A DNA stretch of 31,966 nt from a virus: positions 1-31,966 of IMG/VR virus record IMGVR_UViG_3300013010_000005; one strand, 5' to 3'. This document shows positions 1 to 7,868 of the stretch, in pieces (the stretch's first letter is position 1; every line of letters starts with the position of its first letter). The translations under genes and the position numbers were made by a program. The notes under the pieces are model-generated. The model saw only the letters and a program-made list of their open reading frames with translations. It ran no database searches and was not told the origin of the DNA.

Positions 1-299
1 CATTAGAAGCAGGTTATGTTACTGAAGAAGCATTTGCAAGTAAAGTTAGTGAAATGGAAGCTGAATTAGCATCTATCAAAGCTATGGTTCAAGAGCAAAT
101 GAGTAGTTTAGTTAAAGAGAAAGAAGAGTTATCTTCTAAGGTGGAAAAACTTTCATCTGACCTAGCATCAGAACCTGCTGCTGAACCAATCAAACACGAC
201 CCAGAATCAACTGGAGATAAAAAACAAGTATTTAGTTATGGGAAAAACAGACCTACTAATACTTTAGATAGAGTATTTAATAGATTAAACAATAAATAA
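1..299 (+). CDS. Putative capsid scaffolding protein, 3' part
   Basis: This is the C-terminal part of a 167-residue protein whose start is at 31639, joined through the 123-base end overlap; codons here are read from base 3. It holds a Glu/Lys/Ser-rich heptad-like stretch that should form a coiled coil, then a short basic tail (YGKNRPTNTLDRVF) before the stop. An acidic, coiled-coil protein directly before the major capsid gene and shortly after the protease is the normal place and make-up of a scaffold that fills the prohead and is then removed. The basic C-terminal tail would be the natural capsid-contacting end, by analogy with other scaffolds. No motif proves this role. The next ATG follows after 11 bases. 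Confidence 0.65.
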   Translation, partial: LEAGYVTEEAFASKVSEMEAELASIKAMVQEQMSSLVKEKEELSSKVEKLSSDLASEPAAEPIKHDPESTGDKKQVFSYGKNRPTNTLDRVFNRLNNK

Positions 300-310
300 A
301 TAAAAAAGAA

Positions 311-1306
311 ATGGCTACAACTACTTCAATCACAACAACTTACGCAGGAGAAGCGGCAGGACAATATATCGCTGCAGCTTTACTTGAAGCTAACACTATC
401 GCTCAAGGAGGGATTACCGTTAAGCCTAACGTAAAATTCAAGGAAGTTATAAAGAAAGTGTCTGTTGACGATATCGTTAAAGATGCAACTTGTGACTTTG
501 ATCCAACATCAACTTTAACTCTTACAGAAGCTATTCTTCAGCCTGAAGATCAGCAAGTTAACTTACAGTTATGTAAGAAAGACTTCGCATCTGACTGGGA
601 AGCTGTACAAATGGGTTACTCTAGTTTCGATTCATTACCTCCTTCATTCGCTGACTTCATCATCGGACATATCGCTGCTAAAGTAGCAGAGCGTACTGAG
701 AAGTCAATCTGGGAAGGTTCTACTGCTACAAATGGACAATTTGATGGTCTAGTTACAAAAATTTCTGCTGATGCAGGATTACCTGCTGCACAAGAAGTTG
801 CAGGAGTAGCTATCACTTCTTCAAATGTCGTTGCTGAGCTTGGGAAATTAGTTGATGCAATCCCTTCTACACTTTACGGAAAAGATGATTTACACTTATA
901 TGTTTCTCAAAACATTGCTCGTGCATACATCCGTAGTTTAGGTGGATTCGCTGCTATCACTCAACAAAATGCTGCTGCTGACGAAAACGTTGGAATCGCA
1001 GGTGTTGGTGGAAATGGAATCAACTCTCAAGGAACAATGTGGTACAATGGAGGAGGTTTATCTTTCGACGGTGTAAAAATCTTTGTTGCTAACGGATTAT
1101 CAGATAACAAAGCTGTAGCTGTAGAGAAGAGTAATATCTTCTTTGGAACTGGATTATTATCAGACCTTAATGAGGTTAAATTATTAGATATGGCTGACCT
1201 TGATGGTTCACAAAATGCTCGTCTAGTAATGCGTTTTTCTGCAGGTGTACAATATGCTCAGATTTCTGACATAACTACTTACGGAATTACAAACTCTGCT
1301 AACTAA
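311..1306 (+). CDS. Major capsid protein
   Basis: A 331-residue protein that probably forms the icosahedral shell with the HK97 fold. What shows it: length typical of the family, position right after the scaffold and upstream of portal and adaptor, and a careful, strongly biased codon choice (many GCT, GGT/GGA, AAC, ATC codons) unlike the neighbouring low-expression genes. The sequence has no early charged delta domain, as expected when a separate scaffold is present. It contains no transmembrane segment and only two cysteines. The start is preceded by an A-rich leader without a Shine-Dalgarno site, as usual in Bacteroidota. A strong terminator follows. I recognise it by context and composition rather than by a catalytic motif. 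Confidence 0.8.
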   Translation: MATTTSITTTYAGEAAGQYIAAALLEANTIAQGGITVKPNVKFKEVIKKVSVDDIVKDATCDFDPTSTLTLTEAILQPEDQQVNLQLCKKDFASDWEAVQMGYSSFDSLPPSFADFIIGHIAAKVAERTEKSIWEGSTATNGQFDGLVTKISADAGLPAAQEVAGVAITSSNVVAELGKLVDAIPSTLYGKDDLHLYVSQNIARAYIRSLGGFAAITQQNAAADENVGIAGVGGNGINSQGTMWYNGGGLSFDGVKIFVANGLSDNKAVAVEKSNIFFGTGLLSDLNEVKLLDMADLDGSQNARLVMRFSAGVQYAQISDITTYGITNSAN

Positions 1307-1324
1307 GAATAATTAATAATTAAT

Positions 1325-1362
1325 AAAAAGGGGTGGGTGGAATATCTACCTACCCTTTTTTT
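1325..1362 (+). terminator. Rho-independent terminator after the capsid gene
   Basis: A hairpin with arms around GGGTGGGTGG and CTACCTACCC (partly G-U paired), loop AATAT, A-run before and seven T's after. No promoter is visible before the next gene, so it probably reduces rather than ends transcription. Confidence 0.85.
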
Positions 1363-1380
1363 ATATAAAAACTAAAAACT

Positions 1381-1953
1381 ATGGCTTGTAATTTAACTAG
1401 ATCTCGTGCCGAAGCGTGTAAAGATACGGTGGCAGGGATTAAAAAAATATACTTTGCAGATTTCGGTGACTTAGGTGCTATCACCTTAACGAATGACGAA
1501 GTAACAAATTTAACTGGAGTAGGAGGAGATTTAGATCTTCACACTTATGAACTGAAAGGAAATAACTCATTTGAAACTACAGTTAATGCATCTCGTGAGA
1601 ATGGTACTGTATTCTACGAGCAAGTTCTTAATATTACATTAAAGAAGTTAACTAAAGAAGATAACAAGGAGTTAAAGTTATTAGCTGCAGGTAGACCTCA
1701 CATTTTTATTGTTGACCAAAATGACAATGTATTCTTAATGGGTAAAGAAAATGGTGCTGACGTAACAGCAGGTACTGTTTCTACTGGAAATGCTTTAGGT
1801 GACTTTAACGGTTATAACTTAACTTTTACTGCACAAGAAGTTTCTCCTCCAAACTTTGTTGAGACTGCAGGTAGCGGAACTGCTAACTTCCCTGTAGATG
1901 CTATGGCAGGTTTAGATGGAACAGTTACTATTGGAACTCCAGTTGCTGTATAA
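1381..1953 (+). CDS. Probable major tail tube protein
   Basis: A 190-residue soluble protein without membrane segments. It sits directly behind the capsid gene, shares the capsid gene's highly expressed codon style, and has its own strong terminator. The second half is rich in Thr, Gly, Asn and Val in short alternating stretches, consistent with a beta-sandwich such as a tail tube subunit. The N-terminus (MACNLTRSRAEACKD) has two cysteines, which I recall in homologues from flavobacterial phages. A second abundant virion protein next to the capsid is most often the tail tube in siphophages, but a head decoration protein is the main alternative. Confidence 0.6.
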   Translation: MACNLTRSRAEACKDTVAGIKKIYFADFGDLGAITLTNDEVTNLTGVGGDLDLHTYELKGNNSFETTVNASRENGTVFYEQVLNITLKKLTKEDNKELKLLAAGRPHIFIVDQNDNVFLMGKENGADVTAGTVSTGNALGDFNGYNLTFTAQEVSPPNFVETAGSGTANFPVDAMAGLDGTVTIGTPVAV

Positions 1954-1975
1954 TATACATCTTGATTAATTATTG

Positions 1976-2007
1976 AAAGGGTAGTTTTTATAGCTACCCT
2001 TTTTTTT
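1976..2007 (+). terminator. Rho-independent terminator after the tail tube gene
   Basis: Perfect arms AAAGGGTAG and CTACCCTTT separated by a nine-base loop, followed by T's to 2007. It isolates the capsid and tube genes from the less expressed portal operon. Confidence 0.9.
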
Positions 2008-2052
2008 ATTATCTTTACTGAAAACAAAACGATACATATTTATTACTTTGGT

Positions 2053-2388
2053 ATGGAGGTATTAACAACATCTACTGGAACTCAAAATATAAAGATAGTG
2101 CCTAGAAAAGATTCTAGCAACCCTATTTTTGAGCTTACAGATAAATCAAAAAGAACTACGTCTACTGTTTCAGTTACTAAAACGACAGAGGGAGAGTATA
2201 TGAAGCTATCTGGTGCATTTTCTCTAAGAGAAGGTGAATCATATAGTTTTAAAGTTAAAAATGGATCAGAAGTGATTTATAGAGGTTTAATTTTCTGTAC
2301 CGATCAAACAGATTTAGATAAGTATTATGTCAATAAAGATGAATATATTATGGACGATACTTACGATAATGATTATATATTTGCGTAA
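2053..2388 (+). CDS. Unknown protein before the portal
   Basis: A 111-residue acidic protein that I do not recognise. It has alternating polar and hydrophobic residues in the first 85 positions (beta-rich in appearance) and a very acidic Tyr/Asp-rich end (about residues 88-109). Its stop overlaps the portal start (TAATG), so the two are translationally coupled, which suggests a virion or assembly role linked to the portal. A TATCTTTA box at 2010-2017 resembles the -7 boxes elsewhere in this genome but has no clear -33 partner. Confidence 0.6.
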   Translation: MEVLTTSTGTQNIKIVPRKDSSNPIFELTDKSKRTTSTVSVTKTTEGEYMKLSGAFSLREGESYSFKVKNGSEVIYRGLIFCTDQTDLDKYYVNKDEYIMDDTYDNDYIFA

Positions 2389-3617
2389 TGGCTAGAAAAA
2401 GTCCAAGTAATAAACAAGTTAAAAAAGTTAAGGATAGTATTCACGTTCTAAACTTAACATCTTATTCATCTCCTCAGGTTGTTGAGGATGCTAGAAATGA
2501 TTGGATTGCCTATGGTGATGATAACAATTACTTTCAATACTTAATAGATAGGTATAATGGTTCTCCTACAAATAATGCTGCTATAAATGGCATAGCTGAA
2601 ATGATTTATGGTAGAGGGCTAGATGCTGTTGATAGTGAAGAGAAGTCTTCAGAGTATACTGAGATGAGAAACTTATTTAAGAAGCACTGTATTAAGAAAG
2701 TTTGTTATGACTACAAGATGATGGGTCAGGCAGCTATTCAAGTTATATATAGTAAAGATCGTTCTCGTATTGTTCAGGTAGAGCATATGCCAATCGAAAC
2801 GCTAAGAGCTGAGAAGTCTAAAGACGGAGAGATTAAAGGTTATTTCTATCATCCAGATTGGTCTGAATTAAAAAGAAATGAAACACCTAAACGTATTTCA
2901 GCATTCGGAACGAGTAAAGATTCTATAGAGATATTATACATTAGACCTTATAGAGCAGGATTTTATTACTATTCTCCTGTTGATTATCAAGGAGGTTTGC
3001 AGTATTCTGAGCTTGAAGAGGAAATTGCCAACTATCATATAAATAATATACAAAATGGATTGCAACCAAGTATGCTCATCAACTTCAATAACGGCACTCC
3101 AGATAAAGAACAGCGTGATGAGATTGAAAGAGCTATATATGAAAAGTTTAGTGGGAGTTCAAATGCAGGGAAATTTATCTTGGCTTTTAACGACAGTAAA
3201 GAACTTTCTGCAACTATAGAGCCAGTAATATTAAACGATGCTCACCAACAATATCAGTTTTTATCTGATGAGAGTATGAGAAAAGTGATGGTATCTCACC
3301 GAATTGTATCTCCAATGTTGGTTGGAATAAAAGACAACTCTGGTTTAGGTAACAATGCAGATGAATTACAAACAGCTTCGTTGTTAATGGACAATACTGT
3401 TATTAGACCAATGCAAGTTACGATTATAGATGAATTAGAAAGAATATTAGAGTATAATGATATAGATTTAGATTTGTATTTTAAGACATTACAGCCACTT
3501 GAATTTACTGATTTAACTAATGCTATTACTGATCAGGAGATAGAGAAGGAAACAGGTGTTAAAAAGACTACTGAAGAGTCTGACGAAGATATAGTAGAAG
3601 AACAAATAGAAGAATAA
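2388..3617 (+). CDS. Portal protein
   Basis: A 409-residue protein forming the dodecameric ring at the capsid vertex through which DNA passes, and which binds terminase and adaptor. The portal pattern is visible: an N-terminal segment with WIAYGDDNNYFQYLIDRY, a conserved helix region around residues 60-75 (NAAINGIAEMIYG), a long middle with alternating strands, a region near 290-325 (SDESMRKVMVSHRIVSP) typical of the stem and clip-to-wing transition in this group, and an acidic C-terminus. Length is close to that of other portals in small siphophages. One-base overlaps couple it to the gene on each side. Identification is by family resemblance and context. Confidence 0.85.
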   Translation: MARKSPSNKQVKKVKDSIHVLNLTSYSSPQVVEDARNDWIAYGDDNNYFQYLIDRYNGSPTNNAAINGIAEMIYGRGLDAVDSEEKSSEYTEMRNLFKKHCIKKVCYDYKMMGQAAIQVIYSKDRSRIVQVEHMPIETLRAEKSKDGEIKGYFYHPDWSELKRNETPKRISAFGTSKDSIEILYIRPYRAGFYYYSPVDYQGGLQYSELEEEIANYHINNIQNGLQPSMLINFNNGTPDKEQRDEIERAIYEKFSGSSNAGKFILAFNDSKELSATIEPVILNDAHQQYQFLSDESMRKVMVSHRIVSPMLVGIKDNSGLGNNADELQTASLLMDNTVIRPMQVTIIDELERILEYNDIDLDLYFKTLQPLEFTDLTNAITDQEIEKETGVKKTTEESDEDIVEEQIEE

Positions 3618-4120
3618 TGGCTACAGCACTATTTATAACAAGAAAAGACTTAGTAAAAAATACTGCACTTAGTGGTAGTGTTGATACTGACAAATTTATT
3701 CAATTCATAAAATTGGCACAAGAGATACACGTTCGTAATTTCTTAGGTACAGATTTGTATGATAAAATAAGTTCGGACATTGAATCTAATAACCTTTCTG
3801 GAGATTATCTAGCACTAAAAAATGATTACATTGTGCCTATGTTAATTCATTACGCAATGGCAGAATACTTACCTTTTGCTTCATATACTATATCTAATAG
3901 CGGTGTTCATAAGCATAGTAGTGAAAATAGTCAAAATGCAGAAAAAAGAGAGGTAGATCATCTTGTTGCTAAAGAAAGAGATTACGCTGAGTACTACTCT
4001 AATAAGTTTATAGACTATATGAACTATAACGCTTCTAGCAAGTTCCCAGAGTACTACTCTAATAATAACGAAGATATATATCCAGATAAAGATACAATTT
4101 ACACAAGTTGGGTTTTATAG
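3617..4120 (+). CDS. Head-tail adaptor (connector)-like protein
   Basis: A 167-residue, mainly helical protein placed right after the portal, the usual place of the adaptor that docks below the portal (HK97 gp6 or SPP1 gp15 type). Visible features: an N-terminal ITRKDLVKNTALSG start, several amphipathic helices (QFIKLAQEIHVRNFLG near residues 29-44) and a Tyr/Asn-rich end with two EYYSN(K/N) segments. Similar proteins are known from Bacteroides and flavobacterial phages and prophages. The gene ends with tandem stops TAG TGA. The function is inferred from position and fold class. Confidence 0.65.
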   Translation: MATALFITRKDLVKNTALSGSVDTDKFIQFIKLAQEIHVRNFLGTDLYDKISSDIESNNLSGDYLALKNDYIVPMLIHYAMAEYLPFASYTISNSGVHKHSSENSQNAEKREVDHLVAKERDYAEYYSNKFIDYMNYNASSKFPEYYSNNNEDIYPDKDTIYTSWVL

Positions 4121-4236
4121 TGAGAGAGAGAAAAAAAATAGGTCAATATAGACCAAAACAAAAGAACGAAGTTAAACTTTCTAGTTATATTAGAAAGAAA
4201 TATAATGAGTTGGGGAAAAATATACGAAACGACTAA
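4120..4236 (+). CDS. Small basic protein, GTG start
   Basis: A 38-codon frame that starts with GTG overlapping the previous TAG (TAGTG) and ends inside the next small gene. The product is strongly basic (RERKKIGQYRPKQKN, then SSYIRKKYNELGKN). I do not recognise it. The tight overlap on both sides argues that it is translated. A basic tail-like peptide could bind DNA or the adaptor, but nothing shows this directly. Confidence 0.5.
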   Translation: MRERKKIGQYRPKQKNEVKLSSYIRKKYNELGKNIRND

Positions 4237-4366
4237 TTGGGGTCAGATAGAATCTTTCATTCATATAGGTTTTAACAAGGCTGCTGCCTTAGCTACCGTA
4301 GCTGTAACGATAATAATAGATAGTGTTAATATATTAATAGATAGCATAACAAATAGAATAAACTAA
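4205..4366 (+). CDS. Small membrane-associated protein (MSWGKIYET type)
   Basis: A 53-residue protein starting MSWGKIYETTNWGQ. A hydrophobic stretch (about residues 27-46, AALATVAVTIIIDSVNILID) could span the membrane. Proteins with a similar MSWGxIY start occur in marine phage genomes near structural genes; their role is unknown. The start overlaps the end of the GTG gene by 32 bases, and the next gene begins one base after its stop. Confidence 0.6.
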   Translation: MSWGKIYETTNWGQIESFIHIGFNKAAALATVAVTIIIDSVNILIDSITNRIN

Positions 4367-4367
4367 A

Positions 4368-5213
4368 ATGGCAACAAATCAACAAAACATTAATCTCGGT
4401 TCGGCAGACAATGCTAATGATGGAGATGTATTAAGAGCAGCTTTCAGAAAAGTAAGAAAGATGTTCGCTGAGATATATGGAGATACTGATGCGGAAAATC
4501 TAACCGATTCTGAATCAGTACCTTCAACTAACTTTGATACTCATATTACTGAAAAGATCCAAGATGTTGTTGGTAGTATGGTTACTGGAAACACAGAGAA
4601 TAATATAACTGTTACATACGATGATAGTGATGGTACTTTAGATTTTGATGTTGCAGCAGACATTACAGATGTAAATGCAGGTAGCGGTTTAACCGGAACT
4701 AATGAAGATGGTGGATCTGCCACTTTAAATGTAGGTGCAGGTGATGGTATAACTGTAAATGCAGATGAAGTTGAAGTTGCTGTGGATGATACTACTATAG
4801 AACTTTCTGCTAGTGATGGTACTGGTACTATAAGAATTAAGGATAACGCAGTAACTCACGATAAACTAGAAAATAGATATACTGCAAAAGCTACAAGTAG
4901 TGCAACAGGAAGTCAAAACTTAGATGCTTCAACTGCAAGTACTTTCCTACTAACAGGTAACATAACTACTGCTACTCTAACAATACAAAATATGAAGTTA
5001 GGTCAATCTATTGACATCGTATTATCTGGTACTTTAACAAGTGCAGTAATAACTTTAGCAGATGACTTTACAACCTCAACTATAAGTAAAGTAGGAGGAG
5101 ATTTAGATACAGCAGAAACAAACATCATACAAGTTATTTGTTTAGACGATACGGATAGTGCTGCTAAATTAGTATATAGTATAAATAAATATGTAACAGA
5201 TACGACACCATAA
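4368..5213 (+). CDS. Tail fibre or receptor-binding-like structural protein
   Basis: A 281-residue protein. The N-terminus (NINLGSADNANDGDVLRAAF) matches a segment that recurs at the start of many marine phage fibre proteins and usually attaches the fibre to the virion. The middle is Gly/Asp/Thr-rich with repeated short beta strands (ITDVNAGSGLTGTNEDGG, GDGITVNADEVEV), as in beta-helical or trimeric fibres. The C-terminal part (about 170-281) holds GSQNLDAST, a motif that also occurs in the protein at 31110. The next two genes look like a fibre chaperone and a lectin-fold protein, which supports a host-contact role. Confidence 0.65.
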   Translation: MATNQQNINLGSADNANDGDVLRAAFRKVRKMFAEIYGDTDAENLTDSESVPSTNFDTHITEKIQDVVGSMVTGNTENNITVTYDDSDGTLDFDVAADITDVNAGSGLTGTNEDGGSATLNVGAGDGITVNADEVEVAVDDTTIELSASDGTGTIRIKDNAVTHDKLENRYTAKATSSATGSQNLDASTASTFLLTGNITTATLTIQNMKLGQSIDIVLSGTLTSAVITLADDFTTSTISKVGGDLDTAETNIIQVICLDDTDSAAKLVYSINKYVTDTTP

Positions 5214-5214
5214 T

Positions 5215-5679
5215 ATGAAGGCAAAAAATTATAACGGAACGATAAAAACATTTAGTACTGTACCTAAATCATACGGTAATGTTATAGCAGGGTTTGATTT
5301 GCTATCTGATAGTGATTTAGAAGGACACGGGTTTTACGATGTAGTAACACCTTCTTATAATTATTTAACACAAGAACTAGGAGCAATCTATTGGGATAGT
5401 GCTAACAGTCAATTTACATATCCTGTAAATAACAAAACTTGGAGCGAAACATTAACAGAGCTAAAAGCACAAAGAGTTAAAGATGCTAAAAATTTAGCAA
5501 ACGACAAATTACAACAAACAGACTGGATTATAGTAAGAGACCAAGAATTAGGAAACACAACTAGCCAAAGTATTTTAGATGACAGAGCAGCATTAAGAAC
5601 TGCCTGCTCTACTCACGAAACAGCTATAAATACTAAAACCACAAAGGCGCAAGTAATATCGTATAACATAACTTATTAA
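5215..5679 (+). CDS. Tail fibre assembly chaperone-like protein
   Basis: A 154-residue protein. The C-terminal half carries a helix followed by LQQTDWIIVRDQELG and an Arg-rich helix (ILDDRAALRTACSTHE), the pattern seen in small phage tail-fibre assembly proteins, where a TDW-xxR-D/E segment follows a coiled helix. The N-terminal half (to about residue 75) is a separate globular region. It starts two bases after the fibre gene stop and precedes the LamG protein. It probably assists folding of one of them or forms part of the fibre tip. I am confident of the family resemblance, less so of the exact role. Confidence 0.55.
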   Translation: MKAKNYNGTIKTFSTVPKSYGNVIAGFDLLSDSDLEGHGFYDVVTPSYNYLTQELGAIYWDSANSQFTYPVNNKTWSETLTELKAQRVKDAKNLANDKLQQTDWIIVRDQELGNTTSQSILDDRAALRTACSTHETAINTKTTKAQVISYNITY

Positions 5680-5682
5680 ATT

Positions 5683-6405
5683 ATGAGTTTTAATAAAAGA
5701 TTATTACAGCCACAAGCATCAGGAGGTGTAGCATTTCCTTCATCAACAGAAGGAAATATGTTAGCTCACTATAAATTTGATGATAGTGATGTAGATGAAA
5801 CGGGAAATTATAATGCTGAATCAAGTGATATTACCTATAGTACTGGTAGATTTGGTAAAGCAGGTAACTTTAATGGCGATAAAAGAGTAACATTAGGAGG
5901 GGGCTCTCCATTTGCTTTTGAGAATACGATTAAGGCTTTTAGTTTTTGGATTAAGCCTGATACCACTTCTAGTAGAATAAGTGCATTTACTATATCAAGA
6001 ACTACCAGTACGTCTTATTATTTTAATTTTACTTGGAATAATTCTAACTCAAAATTTGCAATACAATGTAGAGATGGTTCAAGTTCAAACCAGTTTACAG
6101 ATGAAGTTACAATTACACCGACTACAAACTGGGTTCATATTATTGTTCAAAGAGATGGTACAGAAAGAGAAATTTGGCTTAATGGAAGTAAAAAAACCAC
6201 AACTCAAGACAATCGAGGGTCTTCATCTAGTTCCAGCTGGATTAGTTATCCTTATTCCCCTTCAGTTGAGGTAAAAGGTGCTATTGGCATACATAGGTTT
6301 GGGAGTATTAATTATTCCGATGGTCTTATTGACCAATTTAGAATTTATGATAGAGACTTAACGTCTAGTGAGATTAGTGAATTATATAATGAATCCACCT
6401 ATTAA
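5683..6405 (+). CDS. LamG / concanavalin-A-like lectin-fold protein
   Basis: A 240-residue protein with a laminin-G-like jelly-roll domain over nearly its whole length. Diagnostic pieces: MLAHYKFDDSDVDETGNYN (about 25-43), GRFGKAGNFNGDKRVTL (about 57-73), FSFWIKPD (about 87-94), NWVHIIVQRDG (about 149-159), EIWLNGSK (about 163-170) and the closing IDQFRIYDRDLTSSEISELY. Such domains bind surface glycans and are common in receptor-binding proteins of phages of Bacteroidota. Position behind fibre-like and chaperone-like genes supports adsorption to the host surface. No enzymatic residues are evident, so binding rather than hydrolysis is the likelier role. Confidence 0.85.
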   Translation: MSFNKRLLQPQASGGVAFPSSTEGNMLAHYKFDDSDVDETGNYNAESSDITYSTGRFGKAGNFNGDKRVTLGGGSPFAFENTIKAFSFWIKPDTTSSRISAFTISRTTSTSYYFNFTWNNSNSKFAIQCRDGSSSNQFTDEVTITPTTNWVHIIVQRDGTEREIWLNGSKKTTTQDNRGSSSSSSWISYPYSPSVEVKGAIGIHRFGSINYSDGLIDQFRIYDRDLTSSEISELYNESTY

Positions 6406-6430
6406 AAGATGTATTTAACGGAATAGAAAA

Positions 6431-6577
6431 ATGATACAAGATTTAAAAATATATGCATTGAGTTTATTTAGCCTTTTAACAGGGTTTAGTGATATTAACC
6501 CCGCACTCCAATTTATTGTATTAGTGCTAACTATAATATACACGTCAATCAACATACATAAAACAAATAAAAAATGA
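6431..6577 (+). CDS. Small membrane protein, possible holin partner
   Basis: A 48-residue protein with a hydrophobic N-terminal helix (about residues 5-19) and a clear membrane segment (about 26-41, LQFIVLVLTIIYTSIN), ending in a basic tail HKTNKK. It overlaps the next membrane protein by four bases (ATGA). Its place directly before the endolysin and holin genes suggests a lysis role, such as a small holin or antiholin. That role is inferred from context. Confidence 0.6.
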   Translation: MIQDLKIYALSLFSLLTGFSDINPALQFIVLVLTIIYTSINIHKTNKK

Positions 6578-6942
6578 AGAAAAGGGATTTAATTCATTAT
6601 TGTGGAGCAGCTGGTATTTTCTTAATGGTAGTATTACTATTATTATATTTAGCTAATAATTCAATTCCTTCTGATAATAAAGATATATTTGTATCTATTA
6701 CAGGAATGATAGTTGGTAGTTTATCTGTAGTTATATACGCAATCATAGGGCGTAATCCTGATGAAGTGGCAAAATTACAGTCTAAAGTAGAGTCTCAGCA
6801 AAAGCATATAGATATGCTAGTACAGCAAAAAGATGCTTACGAAGCACAAATGATAGCTTTACAAGGAGATATTATAGACAAGTTATCTTTAGCAGGGACA
6901 GTCGCTTTTGATTCTATATTTGATTTAAAGAATAAAAAATAG
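6574..6942 (+). CDS. Two-span membrane protein with coiled coil, lysis cassette
   Basis: A 122-residue protein with two membrane segments (about residues 10-26 and 39-58) followed by a charged heptad-like helix (about 62-100, with QSKVESQQKHIDMLVQQKD) and a short end domain. This layout suits a holin or spanin-like protein anchored in the inner membrane. It is the last gene before a terminator, with the endolysin just beyond. I do not assign it to a named family; it could also be a superinfection-related membrane protein. Confidence 0.6.
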   Translation: MKKRDLIHYCGAAGIFLMVVLLLLYLANNSIPSDNKDIFVSITGMIVGSLSVVIYAIIGRNPDEVAKLQSKVESQQKHIDMLVQQKDAYEAQMIALQGDIIDKLSLAGTVAFDSIFDLKNKK

Positions 6943-6947
6943 ATAGT

Positions 6948-6969
6948 CGTTTAGTGTAAACGGTTTTTT
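6948..6969 (+). terminator. Rho-independent terminator
   Basis: Perfect arms CGTTTA and TAAACG around a three-base loop, then G and six T's. It closes the host-contact and small membrane protein unit. The T-run runs into the -33 box of the next promoter. Confidence 0.75.
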
Positions 6970-6995
6970 GTTTAAATAAATATATAGTATCTTAG
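6967..6995 (+). promoter_or_regulatory. Promoter for endolysin and holin
   Basis: TTTG at 6967-6970, 17 bases, then TATCTTAG at 6988-6995, a one-base variant of the Bacteroidota TAnnTTTG box. The endolysin ATG is 17 bases downstream of the box. The same TATCTTAG occurs before the gene at 20788. Confidence 0.5.
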
Positions 6996-7011
6996 TAAAA
7001 AAAACTTAAAT

Positions 7012-7365
7012 ATGTTACATTTTGATATATCCGAATTTGATTCCCCAGATGAAAAAGGTAGTGGTTCTCGTATGCAGCCTTCTACTTTGCAAATGCTCGA
7101 CAATGCACGTGAAATTTCAGGGATTCCCTTTAAAATCAACTCGGGATTCAGAACAAAGTCTCATAATGCGTATATCGGAGGAGCTAAATTATCATCACAC
7201 CTGTATGGATATGCGGTTGACATCCATTGTACCGATTCAAGAAGAAGAGCAATCATACTTGATGCACTCCGTGAGGCTGGATTTACAAGATTTGGAGTTG
7301 CAGACACCTTCATACATACGGATAACGACCCCGATAAAGACCAGAATGTTTTGTGGCTCTATTAG
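7012..7365 (+). CDS. Endolysin, peptidase M15 family
   Basis: A 117-residue zinc peptidase predicted to cut peptide cross-links in the cell wall during lysis. Family motifs are complete: SGFRT (residues 44-48), SSHLYGYAVD (61-70) supplying zinc ligands His63 and Asp70, and the closing FIHTDND with His102 as third ligand. This is the single-domain M15A form, without a cell-wall binding domain or signal peptide, so release through a holin is expected; a holin-type gene follows. A second 125-codon frame overlaps this gene but its product makes no sense and is left out. Confidence 0.92.
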   Translation: MLHFDISEFDSPDEKGSGSRMQPSTLQMLDNAREISGIPFKINSGFRTKSHNAYIGGAKLSSHLYGYAVDIHCTDSRRRAIILDALREAGFTRFGVADTFIHTDNDPDKDQNVLWLY

Positions 7366-7391
7366 TTGTACAGCGGGTAACACTTTAGAAT

Positions 7392-7808
7392 ATGAGTAAA
7401 AAGAAGTTTAAAGACACTAAGGTGGGTCAGTTTCTACTTGAAAAGATTCCAGATGTAGTTGGGTCTTTAGCAGGAGATACTCCCGTAGGAAACGTTATAA
7501 GGACTTTAATAGGCGGTTCTGAATTAAGTGAATCAGATAAACAAATAGCACTTAAAAAGCTAGAGCAAGAAATACACGAATTTGATGGCATAACTAAAAG
7601 ATGGGTTGCAGATTCCAGTTCTAGTAGTTGGTTAGCGCAAAATGTAAGACCGCTGACTCTAGTATTTTTAACAATAGCATTCGTAGCAGGATGGGTATAC
7701 CAGTTAGAAGAGTTGCAAGTAGTGAAAGAATTATTAACAATAGTTTTTATAGGTTACTTTGGTTCACGAGGTGCTGAGAAGATTATGGGTAACAATAAAC
7801 ACAAATGA
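7392..7808 (+). CDS. Holin, GTA / 3TM type
   Basis: A 138-residue membrane protein of the type called gene-transfer-agent holin. Features: an amphipathic N-terminal region, a helix ending in FDGITKRWVADSSSSSWLAQ followed by the family mark NVRPLT (about 85-90), then two membrane helices (about 90-105 and 113-125) and a basic tail. It should permeabilise the inner membrane at the end of infection and let out the M15 endolysin encoded just upstream. The order endolysin-holin under one promoter supports this. The related two-span protein at 6574 may act with it. Confidence 0.8.
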   Translation: MSKKKFKDTKVGQFLLEKIPDVVGSLAGDTPVGNVIRTLIGGSELSESDKQIALKKLEQEIHEFDGITKRWVADSSSSSWLAQNVRPLTLVFLTIAFVAGWVYQLEELQVVKELLTIVFIGYFGSRGAEKIMGNNKHK

Positions 7809-7852
7809 CAAAAAGATACTTTAAAAGGTACTTTGTAAGACCAATAAGATAA
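7805..7852 (+). CDS. Possible 15-residue basic peptide
   Basis: A frame of 15 codons that overlaps the holin stop by four bases (ATGA) and encodes MTKRYFKRYFVRPIR. The coupling overlap is the only sign of translation. It may be a chance frame. Confidence 0.2.
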   Translation: MTKRYFKRYFVRPIR

Positions 7853-7868
7853 CAATAAACATTTTTAT

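Noticed and set aside
1-123. The end repeat as a true fixed direct terminal repeat
   Set aside because: It is short, lies within the scaffold coding sequence, and simply continues the same reading frame. A circular map with assembly overlap explains it more simply.
5981-6274. A 97-codon frame inside the LamG gene
   Set aside because: The LamG frame has clear family motifs over this span; the other frame is Leu/Ile/Gln-rich noise.
7022-7399. A 125-codon frame overlapping the endolysin in another phase
   Set aside because: The endolysin frame carries the full M15 motifs. The overlapping product has no domain logic and an unlikely composition, so it is a shadow frame.
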